From positions 1 through 12,496 of the forward strand of contig SXWG01000150.1 in assembly GCA_005789925.1 (NCBI GenBank): DNA of 12,496 nucleotides. The letters are read 5' to 3'. Positions 1 through 7,723 of this stretch are shown here, in pieces. The stretch's first letter is position 1; each line of letters begins with the position of its first letter. This stretch comes from Actinomycetota bacterium. Lineage in GTDB: Bacteria > Actinomycetota > Acidimicrobiia > Acidimicrobiales > Ilumatobacteraceae. The notes under the pieces were generated by a model. That model ran no database searches, was not told the origin of the DNA, and saw only the letters and a list, made by a program, of their open reading frames with translations. The position numbers and the translations under genes are program-made.

Positions 1-912
1 ACGAAGTCTGACGTCTTCTACGGCGTGTTGCCACTCTTCCACATCTTCGGCTTGAACGTGGTGGTCGGATGCGCATTCTCTGTTGGTGCATGTGTCGTTT
101 TGGTGCAACGTTTCGACCCGGCGACCGCAGTCGAGACCATCGCAGAACGTGGTGTGACCGTGGTGCCTGGCGCACCGAGCATGTGGGCAGCGTTTGCTCA
201 AATGCCGGAGCTGCCGTCCGATGCATTCTCATGTGTGCGTATGGCATTGTCGGGTGCTGCAAAACTCCCAGAAGCGATCGCAGATCACCTGTATCGACGA
301 TTCGGGCTGAAGGTGTACGAGGGATACGGACTTACCGAGGCGGCGCCTGTCGTCACGACGTCGGTGGGCGATGATTGGATTCCCGGAAGCATCGGCAAGC
401 CATTGCCAGGAATCACCGTGCGATTGGTCGACGAGGATGGCGATGACGTACTGGTGGGCGACGCGGGCGAAGTGTGGGTGAGCGGATTGAATGTGTTCGC
501 CGGTTATCTGAATGACCCGCAGGCGACAGGTCGTGTGCTGACGTCTGACGGATGGTTGCGAACCGGAGACATCGGAGTGATCGACGACAATGGACGTTTG
601 TTCTTGGTCGACCGCGCAAAAGACCTCATCATCGTGTCCGGTTTCAATGTGTATCCGGCTGAGGTCGAATCTGTGATTGCGCAGCATCCCCACGTGAAAG
701 AAGTGGTGGTCATCGGTACTCTGCATCCACACACAGGTGAGACGGTGCGCGCGTATGTCGTCACTCGAGACGGAGTGCACCTGGACGAAGATGCACTTGT
801 TGACTTCTGTCGCTCGCGTTTGGCGCGTTACAAGTGTCCGACGAAGGTCCTGCTCGTCGACCAAATTCCGAAGAACGTCAGTGGGAAAGTGTTACGCCAC
901 TCGTTGAAGTGA
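1..912 (+). CDS. Acyl-CoA synthetase / AMP-dependent ligase, C-terminal part (5' end outside window)
   Basis: This is the last 303 residues of an adenylate-forming ligase, which activates a carboxylic acid (probably a fatty acid) with ATP to an acyl-AMP and then to an acyl-CoA. The reading frame is open from base 1 (TKSDVFYGVLPLFH), so the first GTG at 25 is internal and the start lies upstream. Visible family motifs are GYGLTEAAPVVT (A5, adenine pocket), GWLRTGDIG (A7, ribose-binding Asp), DRAKDLIIVSGFNVYP (A8 hinge) and, at the C-terminus, NVSGKVLRH with the catalytic lysine (A10). The N-terminal P-loop-like A3 motif is not in the window. Substrate cannot be read from the sequence; medium/long-chain acyl-CoA synthetases are the closest match in my memory. 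Its end overlaps the convergent membrane-protein gene by 21 bp. It has no obvious functional link to the haem operon. Confidence 0.93.
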   Translation, partial: TKSDVFYGVLPLFHIFGLNVVVGCAFSVGACVVLVQRFDPATAVETIAERGVTVVPGAPSMWAAFAQMPELPSDAFSCVRMALSGAAKLPEAIADHLYRRFGLKVYEGYGLTEAAPVVTTSVGDDWIPGSIGKPLPGITVRLVDEDGDDVLVGDAGEVWVSGLNVFAGYLNDPQATGRVLTSDGWLRTGDIGVIDDNGRLFLVDRAKDLIIVSGFNVYPAEVESVIAQHPHVKEVVVIGTLHPHTGETVRAYVVTRDGVHLDEDALVDFCRSRLARYKCPTKVLLVDQIPKNVSGKVLRHSLK

Positions 913-1668
913 CGCATCATCAATGAGCTCGCGCACGTCGGCGCGCGACTGACGTGTCGCGACGGTGGAGCCACTCGCCACGAGAAAGCCAGCGAACAGA
1001 ACACATATTCCGACGAACAAGGTCACGGCAAACGCCGTGTCTTCGCCGAGGCGGCCGGCGAGTGTGCCGCTTGCGGAAAGGATGATGGCGCCAAGAGCTA
1101 TCAGAATGTTGCCGAGCGCGAGCCGACCCGGTGCTGAGACGACACGTCGCGCCGACGGCGTGACCGATGGTGAGCGTCGACGAAGAACCTGAACAGCGCT
1201 GTATGCAGCGCCCGTGAAGATAATGATCGCGGGTACTGCAGATCCGACTGCGGCAAGAACGCGTGGAAGCACGGTGAAGACGTCGGAGCCTTTCGGCAGT
1301 TCATCCGGTGTCACCGGAGACATCGGAGTGACCATGACAACGCCAAGCGTAAATCCGCTGAACACGAGAAGCACGCGTGCAGTCGCATCACCGATTCGTG
1401 TTCCGGCGAGTAGGTAGATAGTGCCAAGTGCGAGCCACGGGACATTGATGACAGCACCGAACGCAAAGAACATTCGGAATGAAGCACTACTCCAGCCACG
1501 GGCCTCTGCCCACCACAACGACATCGCCGCCACGGCAAAAAGGCCCATGGCAATCGTCCATGCCAGGTCATGGCGCCGACGCCGGCGTGCCCAGCGATCA
1601 GCAGTGCTCAGGCCAAAGGCAAGGGCGACGAGCACCGTGGCGGCAGCCAGAGCCGTGTTCAACGTCAC
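892..1668 (-). CDS. Hypothetical multi-pass membrane protein, divergent from rex
   Basis: I do not recognise the family. The 258-residue protein has about seven hydrophobic segments: near residues 5-22, 33-50, 60-82, 90-108, 131-150, 170-190 and 195-217. An Arg-rich loop (WARRRRRHD) follows the first helix, which by the positive-inside rule puts that loop in the cytoplasm. The C-terminal tail of about 40 residues is polar (QSRADVRELIDD). The frame stays open upstream to 1971, but that stretch lies inside rex and looks like shadow coding. The hydrophobic protein begins at the GTG at 1668 (VTLNTALAAATVLVALAFG). No Shine-Dalgarno is visible, so the start is moderately certain and the mRNA may be leaderless or nearly so. 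The gene reads away from rex across a region of about 60 bp that holds a Rex-type operator, so redox control is possible. Convergent 21-bp overlap with the upstream ligase. Confidence 0.75.
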   Translation of the reverse strand: MTLNTALAAATVLVALAFGLSTADRWARRRRRHDLAWTIAMGLFAVAAMSLWWAEARGWSSASFRMFFAFGAVINVPWLALGTIYLLAGTRIGDATARVLLVFSGFTLGVVMVTPMSPVTPDELPKGSDVFTVLPRVLAAVGSAVPAIIIFTGAAYSAVQVLRRRSPSVTPSARRVVSAPGRLALGNILIALGAIILSASGTLAGRLGEDTAFAVTLFVGICVLFAGFLVASGSTVATRQSRADVRELIDDASLQRVA

Positions 1669-1698
1669 GGGAGGAACACTAGGGCGAGGCCTGCTGAG

Positions 1699-1718
1699 TT
1701 CGTGAAAAGTTGCACGAA
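1699..1718. promoter_or_regulatory. Putative Rex operator between rex and the divergent membrane-protein gene
   Basis: The sequence TTCGTGAAAAGTTGCACGAA is an inverted repeat with perfect 6-bp arms (TTCGTG/CACGAA) around 8 bp. Its core GTGAA-N4-TGCAC differs at one arm position from the Rex consensus core GTGAA-N4-TTCAC known from Streptomyces. Rex is known there to repress its own rex-hemACD operon, so location and gene order fit autoregulation. A TAATAG at 1720-1725 is a plausible -10 for rex; the operator would then cover the -35/spacer region. Binding is inferred, not shown. Confidence 0.6.
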
Positions 1719-1737
1719 GTAATAGCGTGTGGAACGC

Positions 1738-2421
1738 ATGAGCGACTTCCCCCGTCGTCGAATTCCTGAGGCCGCTGTCGCGCGCCTGCCTATGTATCTG
1801 CGCATCCTTATTGAGCTCACGGCTGAGGGCACGCAGCAGGTGTCGAGCGATCAGTTGGCCCAATTGGCCGGCGTGAATGCGGCAAAGGTACGCAAAGACC
1901 TGTCGTATCTGGGCAGCTATGGAACACGCGGCGTCGGTTACGACATCGAGTACCTCACCTATCAAATCCAACGCGAATTAGGTCTGAATCAGTCGTGGCC
2001 TGTCGTCATCGTCGGGGCCGGCAATCTCGGTCAGGCCCTCGCGAACTACGGCGGTCTTGGTGGTCGCGGTTTCAACGTTGCCGGAGGAGTCGATGTCGAT
2101 CCGTCGAAAGTTGGCTCCGTCATCGGTGGTGTGCGAATCAGGCACATCGACGACTTGACGAACATCGCGCAATCGAAGTCGGTCAGCATCGGTGTCATCG
2201 CAACGCCTGCAACTCACGCACAGGAAGCAGCCGACCAACTTGTAAGAGCTGGCATCGGTTCGATTCTGAATTTTGCGCCAGTCGTCATCTCGGTACCTCG
2301 CCATGTCCGTGTGCGCAAAGTCGATCTGGCGCTTGAGCTGCAGATACTCAGCTATTACGAACAGATGCGTTCGAAGGGTCTGCGTGCGGTACCCGACGTC
2401 GCTGACGGTCAGACGGCCTAG
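1738..2421 (+). CDS. rex: Redox-sensing transcriptional repressor Rex
   Basis: Rex senses the NADH/NAD+ ratio: it binds DNA when NADH is low and leaves it when NADH binds, de-repressing respiratory and haem genes. The 227-residue protein shows the N-terminal winged-helix domain (IPEAAVARLPMYLRIL, then SSDQLAQLAGVNAAKVRKDLSYLGSYGTRGVGYD, residues 9-69), the Rossmann motif VVIVGAGNLGQAL (89-101), the acidic GGVDVDPSKVG after the second strand, and the C-terminal swapped helix VDLALELQILSYYEQ. All are hallmark Rex stretches, and the length fits the family. I chose the ATG at 1738; an in-frame GTG at 1729 would add three residues. Neither has a good ribosome-binding site. It is first gene of the hem operon (12-bp gap to hemA) and sits just downstream of a Rex-type operator, which suggests autoregulation. 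Confidence 0.96.
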   Translation: MSDFPRRRIPEAAVARLPMYLRILIELTAEGTQQVSSDQLAQLAGVNAAKVRKDLSYLGSYGTRGVGYDIEYLTYQIQRELGLNQSWPVVIVGAGNLGQALANYGGLGGRGFNVAGGVDVDPSKVGSVIGGVRIRHIDDLTNIAQSKSVSIGVIATPATHAQEAADQLVRAGIGSILNFAPVVISVPRHVRVRKVDLALELQILSYYEQMRSKGLRAVPDVADGQTA

Positions 2422-2433
2422 TCAGAGACGATC

Positions 2434-3690
2434 ATGAGCTTCGTCGTCTTCGGCATCAACCACCGGACCAGCCCGCTGTCGCTACTTGAGAAGGTGGCCA
2501 TCGCCCCCGCCGACGTTGCGAAGACGTTACGCATCGTTCAGAACATGGATGACATCCGTGAAGTTGTCATCTTGTCCACCTGTAACCGCACAGAGGTGTA
2601 CGCGACAGTCGAGAGATTCCACGACGCGCATGGTGCCATTCGGAACTTGTTTTGCAATCTGGGTGACCTTGACGTGAACGACATCCAGCCCTCCCTCTAC
2701 TACCAACATGACGAGGCAGCGGTTCGACATCTGTTCAACGTCGCTGCAGGGCTTGACTCAGCAGTGCTCGGCGAGCACGAAATTCTCGGACAAGTGAAAC
2801 AAGCCTGGGACGAGGCCATGCGGGAAGGAACCGCACGCAGCGAGCTGAATCTGGTGTTTCGCCACGCGATCGAGACCGGCAAACGTGCACGAACCGAGAC
2901 CGAAATTGGCCGGTCAACTGCGTCTGTGTCGCAAGCCGGAGTCGAGATGGCGGTCGATGCAATCGGTTCATTGGCTGGTCGCACGGTCATGGTCGTCGGA
3001 GCCGGAGACATGGGTGTCGGCGTCGCTGGTGCACTCGCTCGTCAGGGTGCCGACATAGTCGTCACCAACCGCACCGGAGAACGTGCCGATGAACTGGCAG
3101 ACTCAGTCAACGCGCGTGTCGTGCCATTCGTCTCTTTCGAAGACGAACTGTCCACTGTCGACATGGTCGTGACGTGCACCGGAGCTGGCACTGTCATCTT
3201 GACCGCGGACATGGTCCACGCTGTGCGCGTCGATGCAGGCAAACCGTTGATGATTGTCGACATCGCTCTGCCGCGTGACGTCGACTCATCCGTCGGTGAC
3301 TTGCCGGGTGTCACGTTGAAGGACTTGTCGCATTTGCGTGAGTGGGCAGACAAGGGTCGTGAGTCTCGTGCAGCAGAGGCTGCTCGTGTCGAAGACATCG
3401 TCGCTGACGAGGTCGAGCGTTACGTCGTCGATTCATCTGCCCGACAGATGGCCCCGCTCATCGCGCAGATTCGCGAGTTGGCAGAGTCCATTCGCGTCGG
3501 AGAGTTAGCGCGTTACGAAGCCCGATTGGCGTCGCTGAGCGCCGAGCAGCGCGAAGTCGTCGAATCGTTGACCGCAGGAATTCTCGCCAAGTTGTTGCAC
3601 GGGCCGACGGTCCAGCTGAAGTCGGTATCTGGAAGCCCCCAAGGGGCGCGACTCGCGGGTGCGCTGCGCGAGCTTTTCGACCTCGACTGA
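2434..3690 (+). CDS. hemA: Glutamyl-tRNA reductase
   Basis: Catalyses the first committed step of the C5 haem pathway, reducing glutamyl-tRNA(Glu) with NADPH to glutamate-1-semialdehyde, in the cytoplasm. The 418-residue protein has the full family layout: the N-terminal FGINHRTSPLSLLEK, the catalytic-cysteine motif ILSTCNRTEVYA (Cys50), RHLFNVAAGLDSAVLGEHEILGQVK (98-122), the NADPH-binding VMVVGAGDMG (185-194) and the long C-terminal dimerisation helix with LLHGPTVQLK. Start ATG at 2434, 12 bp after rex, with a weak GAGA upstream. The product is handed to HemL, encoded four genes downstream; the two enzymes are known to form a complex in other bacteria that protects the labile semialdehyde. 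Placement behind rex ties haem supply to redox poise. Confidence 0.97.
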   Translation: MSFVVFGINHRTSPLSLLEKVAIAPADVAKTLRIVQNMDDIREVVILSTCNRTEVYATVERFHDAHGAIRNLFCNLGDLDVNDIQPSLYYQHDEAAVRHLFNVAAGLDSAVLGEHEILGQVKQAWDEAMREGTARSELNLVFRHAIETGKRARTETEIGRSTASVSQAGVEMAVDAIGSLAGRTVMVVGAGDMGVGVAGALARQGADIVVTNRTGERADELADSVNARVVPFVSFEDELSTVDMVVTCTGAGTVILTADMVHAVRVDAGKPLMIVDIALPRDVDSSVGDLPGVTLKDLSHLREWADKGRESRAAEAARVEDIVADEVERYVVDSSARQMAPLIAQIRELAESIRVGELARYEARLASLSAEQREVVESLTAGILAKLLHGPTVQLKSVSGSPQGARLAGALRELFDLD

Positions 3691-3706
3691 TTGCCATACT
3701 TGTCCC

Positions 3707-4591
3707 ATGACCAATCGGTCCCGAGTCCTTCGATTGGCGACGCGCTCGAGTCTTCAAGCACGCACTCAGTCGCAGGTCATAGCCGACGCGATTCGGGCTC
3801 ACGATGCGAACATCGATGTCGAACTTGTTTTCGTTGACACCACCGGTGATCAGCGCGCTGATGTTCCCTTGCACGAAATCGGTGGACAGGGAGTGTTCGT
3901 CAAAGAAGTCCAGCACGCGGTACTCGATGGTCGAGCCGATGCGGCCGTGCACTCAGCGAAGGACTTGCCCTCTGAAAATGTCACCGGTCTCACCATTGCC
4001 GCCTTCACAGAACGCCGTTCTGCACAAGACGCATTGATCGGGTGCTCGCTTGATGAACTTCGACTCGGTGCGACTGTCGCTACCGGATCAGTGCGTCGTC
4101 GCGCACAACTCTCCGTTTTGCGTCCGGACCTGTCCTTTGCAGAACTACGGGGCAATATTCCGACCAGACTCGAGCGCATCCCAGAAGGCGGTGCAATAGT
4201 CATGGCCGTTGCTGCTCTGGAAGTTTTGGGCATGACCGATCGAATTGCGCAAGTGCTCGACATCGAACTGTGCGTGCCGATGGTCGGCCAAGGTTGTGTC
4301 GCCGTCGAGGCTCGTACTGATGACATGGTCGTGCGCGAGGTGCTGGGTCACCTTGATCACACAGCCACCCGTCGCGCGGTGGAAGCCGAACGGGCATTCC
4401 TCGCAGAACTCGGCGCAGGCTGCTCCTTGCCGGTTGCAGCGCATCTCGATGCAGATGGCACATTCCATGCGTTCATGGCACGTGACGGAGAAGTGGTGCA
4501 ACTGGCGGGCTCCATCGGTTCATCCGACGACCACAAAGTTGTTGGTGCAGGTATCGCGCATGAGTGCCGCCGACTCCTGCGAACACGGTGA
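3707..4591 (+). CDS. hemC: Porphobilinogen deaminase (hydroxymethylbilane synthase)
   Basis: Polymerises four porphobilinogen units into hydroxymethylbilane. The 294-residue protein carries LRLATRSSLQARTQS near the N-terminus, VHSAKDLPSE (81-90, with the catalytic Asp86), GSVRRRAQL (substrate-carboxylate-binding arginines), RGNIPTRLER, and LGAGCSLPVAAH, where Cys239 anchors the dipyrromethane cofactor. Length is in the usual range of about 300. The start is the ATG at 3707, 16 bp after hemA; the frame stays open 16 codons upstream, but that part overlaps hemA and does not resemble the family. No clear Shine-Dalgarno. The next gene, hemD, begins 6 bp after its stop, consistent with co-translation. 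Confidence 0.97.
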   Translation: MTNRSRVLRLATRSSLQARTQSQVIADAIRAHDANIDVELVFVDTTGDQRADVPLHEIGGQGVFVKEVQHAVLDGRADAAVHSAKDLPSENVTGLTIAAFTERRSAQDALIGCSLDELRLGATVATGSVRRRAQLSVLRPDLSFAELRGNIPTRLERIPEGGAIVMAVAALEVLGMTDRIAQVLDIELCVPMVGQGCVAVEARTDDMVVREVLGHLDHTATRRAVEAERAFLAELGAGCSLPVAAHLDADGTFHAFMARDGEVVQLAGSIGSSDDHKVVGAGIAHECRRLLRTR

Positions 4592-4597
4592 CAGGCC

Positions 4598-5341
4598 ATG
4601 ATACGAAAATTGTCCACTTGCACCGTGGTCGTCACGAGAGCAGCCGAACAGAACGCTGACCTCACTGCTGCCCTCGAAGCCCACGGAGTTTCCGTGGTCG
4701 AAGTTCCACTCATCGCAATAGATGAGCCGGAAGATGAAGGAGTAGACCGTGATCGAACGTTGCATGGGTTCAAGGATTTCGAGTGGATTGTCGTGACCTC
4801 GCCGAACGGCGCGGCCCGCGTGCGTCCGTTCTTCGATGCGCACGGTGCTGCCGGCGACGATGGCGAGTTGCCGAAAGTAGCTGCTGTAGGGGTCGCCACT
4901 GAGCGCGCACTCGGACATCCTGCACAGTTGACCGCCGAGCCCGCTCGTGCATCGGTGTTGGTGGATGAGTTTCCCGAGGGTCATGGTCAGGTGTTGGTCG
5001 TGCAAGGCGAACGCGCAGGCAACGACGTCGAAGTCGGATTGCGTGCGAAGGGTTGGTCAGTGACGCGCGTCAACGCATATCGCACCGTCACTCTGGAGCC
5101 GACGTTCGAACAGCGTGAGGATGTCCGCAACGCAGACGCCGTGGTGTTCGCATCGGGGAGCGCAGTTCAAGCATGGTTCGAGTCCTTCGGCATCGACACT
5201 CCGCCTGTCGTCGCGTCGATAGGACCAGTGACGACACGTGCAGCCAACAATCTGGGTATGTACGTGTCGACCACGGCGGAGACACAGTCGGTCCATGCCC
5301 TCGCTGATGCTGTGGTGTCGGCTCTGTTGGCTGACGAATGA
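4598..5341 (+). CDS. hemD: Uroporphyrinogen-III synthase
   Basis: Closes hydroxymethylbilane with inversion of ring D to give uroporphyrinogen III. This family is weakly conserved, so the call rests partly on position between hemC and hemB. Recognisable pieces in the 247 residues are VVVTRAAEQNADLTAAL with EVPLIAI, FEWIVVTSPNGAARV, ADAVVFASGSAVQAWFE and VASIGPVTTRAANNLGM followed by a typical C-terminal helix (QSVHALADAVVSAL). These match the two-domain HemD fold. Unlike many actinobacterial versions it is not fused to a uroporphyrinogen-III methyltransferase domain. ATG start at 4598, 6 bp after hemC; its stop overlaps the hemB ATG by four bases (ATGA), suggesting translational coupling. Confidence 0.92.
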   Translation: MIRKLSTCTVVVTRAAEQNADLTAALEAHGVSVVEVPLIAIDEPEDEGVDRDRTLHGFKDFEWIVVTSPNGAARVRPFFDAHGAAGDDGELPKVAAVGVATERALGHPAQLTAEPARASVLVDEFPEGHGQVLVVQGERAGNDVEVGLRAKGWSVTRVNAYRTVTLEPTFEQREDVRNADAVVFASGSAVQAWFESFGIDTPPVVASIGPVTTRAANNLGMYVSTTAETQSVHALADAVVSALLADE

Positions 5342-6363
5342 ACCTCCTGACCGATTCTCTCGGTCCGCCAATAGCCTTTGCTCCGATGTTTCCCGTGTCG
5401 CGTCCTCGACGTCTGCGTACCACAGCAGCACTCCGAGAACTCACCGCCGAGTCTCGTGTGCACGTGTCCGATCTCATCGCACCACTTTTCGTGCGAGAAG
5501 GCATCGACACTCCGCAACCGATCGTCTCGTTGCCTGGCGTCGTTCAACACACGCTTCCCAGCCTGGTCGATGAAGTTCGTCAGCTCGTCGCGCTCGGAGT
5601 GAAGGGAGTCATTCTCTTCGGTGTTCCATCGACCAAGGACGATGTGGGCTCGGGTGCGTTTGACCCAAACGGCATCGCCCAGAAGGCGTTACGGACCTTG
5701 CGTGACACCTTTCAAGATGACATCGCGATCGTGTCTGACCTGTGCGTCGATGAGTACACATCACACGGGCATTGCGGGGTCCTCGATTCGTCTGGTCGAG
5801 TCGACAATGACGCGACACTCGACATTTACTGCCGCACTGCACTCGCACAAGCCACTGCCGGAGCCCATGTCGTGGCTCCGAGCGGCATGATGGACGGTCA
5901 AGTTGGCGCCATTCGTGCGGCACTTGATGCCGCTGGTTTCGTCGATGTCGCGATCATGGCCTACTCGGCGAAGTATGCATCGGCGGAATACGGTCCGTTC
6001 CGTGATGCCGTCGACGTGCGCATCGCTGGTGGCGGAGACCGCAAGGGTTATCAGCAAGATTGGCGCAATTCACGCGAGGCCGTTCGTGAAGTGCTCGAAG
6101 ACATCGATCAGGGAGCCGACATCGTCATGGTGAAGCCTGCACTTGCCTATCTCGACGTCATTGCCGAAGTACGTCGACTTACCCCGTTGCCACTGGCCGC
6201 GTATCACGTGAGCGGCGAGTATTCGATGTTGAAGGCGGCGGCAGCCAATGGTTGGATTGACCACGATGCGACAGCGCTCGAACATCTCGGTGCAATGAAG
6301 CGAGCGGGAGCAGACATCATCCTCACGTACCTCACCCGGTGGTACGCCGAGCACGTCTCATGA
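5338..6363 (+). CDS. hemB: Delta-aminolevulinic acid dehydratase (porphobilinogen synthase)
   Basis: Condenses two 5-aminolevulinate molecules into porphobilinogen. Family motifs: RPRRLRTTAALRELTAE near the N-terminus, the metal loop DLCVDEYTSHGHCGVLD (135-150), VAPSGMMDGQVGAIR, the active-site lysines in MAYSAKYAS (Lys212) and IVMVKPALAYLD (Lys266), and AAYHVSGEY near the C-terminus. The metal loop has Cys136, Asp138 and Cys146, so the second ligand of the classical three-cysteine zinc site is Asp. I annotate the ATG at 5338 (341 residues), which overlaps the hemD stop as ATGA. A second in-frame ATG at 5386 would give 325 residues, closer to the usual length of about 325, and starts at the conserved FPxxRPRRLR; it is a real alternative. 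Neither start has a Shine-Dalgarno. Confidence 0.97.
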   Translation: MNLLTDSLGPPIAFAPMFPVSRPRRLRTTAALRELTAESRVHVSDLIAPLFVREGIDTPQPIVSLPGVVQHTLPSLVDEVRQLVALGVKGVILFGVPSTKDDVGSGAFDPNGIAQKALRTLRDTFQDDIAIVSDLCVDEYTSHGHCGVLDSSGRVDNDATLDIYCRTALAQATAGAHVVAPSGMMDGQVGAIRAALDAAGFVDVAIMAYSAKYASAEYGPFRDAVDVRIAGGGDRKGYQQDWRNSREAVREVLEDIDQGADIVMVKPALAYLDVIAEVRRLTPLPLAAYHVSGEYSMLKAAAANGWIDHDATALEHLGAMKRAGADIILTYLTRWYAEHVS

Positions 6364-7715
6364 ACGACGCCATCGGGTTGTGTGACCCGACGACGTGTGT
6401 TGCAGCGGGCTGTGATGCGGTCGTGTGTGTAGGCAAAGGTATCGCATCGAATGAGCGCATCTTCAATCGCTCGGCTCAGGTCATTCCAGGTGGTGTGAAC
6501 TCGTCGATTCGTGCATTCAAGGCCGTTGGTGGAACGCCGTACATCGTTTCACGTGCCAAAGGTGCCCACGTCTGGGATGTCGAAGGACACGAGCTCATTG
6601 ATCTGGTGCAAAGTTATGGTGCGGTCATCTTGGGGCATGCGCACCCAGCAATCGTCGCTGCGGTGTCTGCAGCTGCAGTCGATGGCACCTCATACGGAGC
6701 ACCGACGACGAGAGAGATGAAGCTTGCCGAAGCAATCAGCGAGCGCGTGCCGTCATGCGAGATGGTCCGCTTCATGAACAGTGGCACTGAAGCCACGAGC
6801 ACCGCGGTGCGTCTGTCGCGTGGTGCGACTGGTCGCGACAAGATCGTCACCTTCCACGGAAACTTTCATGGCGCGACCGATGCACTTCTCGCAGCCGGTG
6901 GCAGCGGCGTCGCCACTCTGGGTCTTCCTGGCACAGCTGGTGTTCCCAAAGAGGCTGTCGCCAACACGTGGGTGTTGCCGTACAACGAAGTCCCCATCCT
7001 CGAAGACGACGTCGCTGCGGTCATTGTCGAACCTGTCGCGGCGAACATGGGTCTCGTGCCCCCCGCGCCGGGATTTCTCGAGGGTCTACGGGCCGAATGT
7101 GACCGCGTCGGAGCACTGTTGGTGTTCGACGAAGTCATCACAGGCTTTCGACTCGGACTCGGTGGGGCGCAAGCAAAAGTCGACGTGCGTCCTGACCTCA
7201 CGTGCTTCGGGAAAGTCATCGGTGGCGGATTGCCGATCGGAGCAGTCGGCGGTCGTCGTGATGTCATGTCGAACTTGTCACCCGTCGGTTCGGTGTTCCA
7301 CGCGGGCACCCTCGCCGGAAACCCCATCGCGACTGCGGCCGGACTTGCAGTTCTGAACGAGCTGTCCGCCGACTCGTACATGGACTTGTCTGCACGCGCC
7401 CGCCGTTTGTCCGCCGTGCTACGCGACGCATGTGCGAATGCAGGGGTTGCGGCGCAGTTCCCTGTGTTCGGCACCCTTGTCGGCATGCATTTCGGTTCAG
7501 CACTGAACGGGCGAGCGCCGTCGAATTTCGACGAAGCCAAGACCACGGACGAGAAACTCTTTGCACGGGTGTTCCATTCAGCCCTGTCAAACGGCGTCGC
7601 TCTCGCACCCGGTGCATACGAGGCACTGTTCGTCGGACTTGCACACACCGACGATCTCATCGATGCCATTGGCGAGCGGATGATGACTGCACTGACATCA
7701 GTCGCACGGTCATAA
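6360..7715 (+). CDS. hemL: Glutamate-1-semialdehyde 2,1-aminomutase
   Basis: PLP-dependent mutase that turns glutamate-1-semialdehyde from HemA into 5-aminolevulinate for HemB. Visible: SNERIFNRSAQVIPGGVNSSIRAF (30-53, normally close to the N-terminus), MNSGTEATSTAVRLSRG (PLP phosphate), FHGNFHGATDALL, DEVITGFR with the cofactor-nitrogen Asp, TCFGKVIGGGLPIGAVGG with the Schiff-base Lys285, and FHAGTLAGNP. The ATG at 6360 overlaps the hemB stop as ATGA and gives 451 residues. The first ~29 residues are extra relative to typical HemL and contain cysteines at 8, 13, 18 and 23. An in-frame GTG at 6423 could be the true start, giving a family-length protein. No convincing ribosome-binding site distinguishes them. 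Last haem-synthesis gene of the operon. Confidence 0.95.
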   Translation: MNDAIGLCDPTTCVAAGCDAVVCVGKGIASNERIFNRSAQVIPGGVNSSIRAFKAVGGTPYIVSRAKGAHVWDVEGHELIDLVQSYGAVILGHAHPAIVAAVSAAAVDGTSYGAPTTREMKLAEAISERVPSCEMVRFMNSGTEATSTAVRLSRGATGRDKIVTFHGNFHGATDALLAAGGSGVATLGLPGTAGVPKEAVANTWVLPYNEVPILEDDVAAVIVEPVAANMGLVPPAPGFLEGLRAECDRVGALLVFDEVITGFRLGLGGAQAKVDVRPDLTCFGKVIGGGLPIGAVGGRRDVMSNLSPVGSVFHAGTLAGNPIATAAGLAVLNELSADSYMDLSARARRLSAVLRDACANAGVAAQFPVFGTLVGMHFGSALNGRAPSNFDEAKTTDEKLFARVFHSALSNGVALAPGAYEALFVGLAHTDDLIDAIGERMMTALTSVARS

Positions 7716-7723
7716 TCGGTTCG

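Noticed and set aside
229..864. Long minus-strand frame inside the acyl-CoA synthetase
   Set aside because: It is antisense to a strongly conserved ligase and has no recognisable motif; long opposite-strand frames are common in GC-rich DNA.
1669..1971. Upstream extension of the minus-strand membrane protein by 101 residues
   Set aside because: It lies inside rex, crosses the operator, and its sequence is hydrophilic and unlike a membrane-protein start; it looks like antisense shadow of rex.
3659..3706. Earlier GTG start for hemC
   Set aside because: The 16 extra residues overlap the hemA C-terminus and do not resemble HemC; the ATG at 3707 gives the normal N-terminus.
6339..6359. Earlier GTG start for hemL
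   Set aside because: It would overlap hemB by 25 bases and add non-conserved residues; the ATGA overlap at 6360 is a more natural coupled start.
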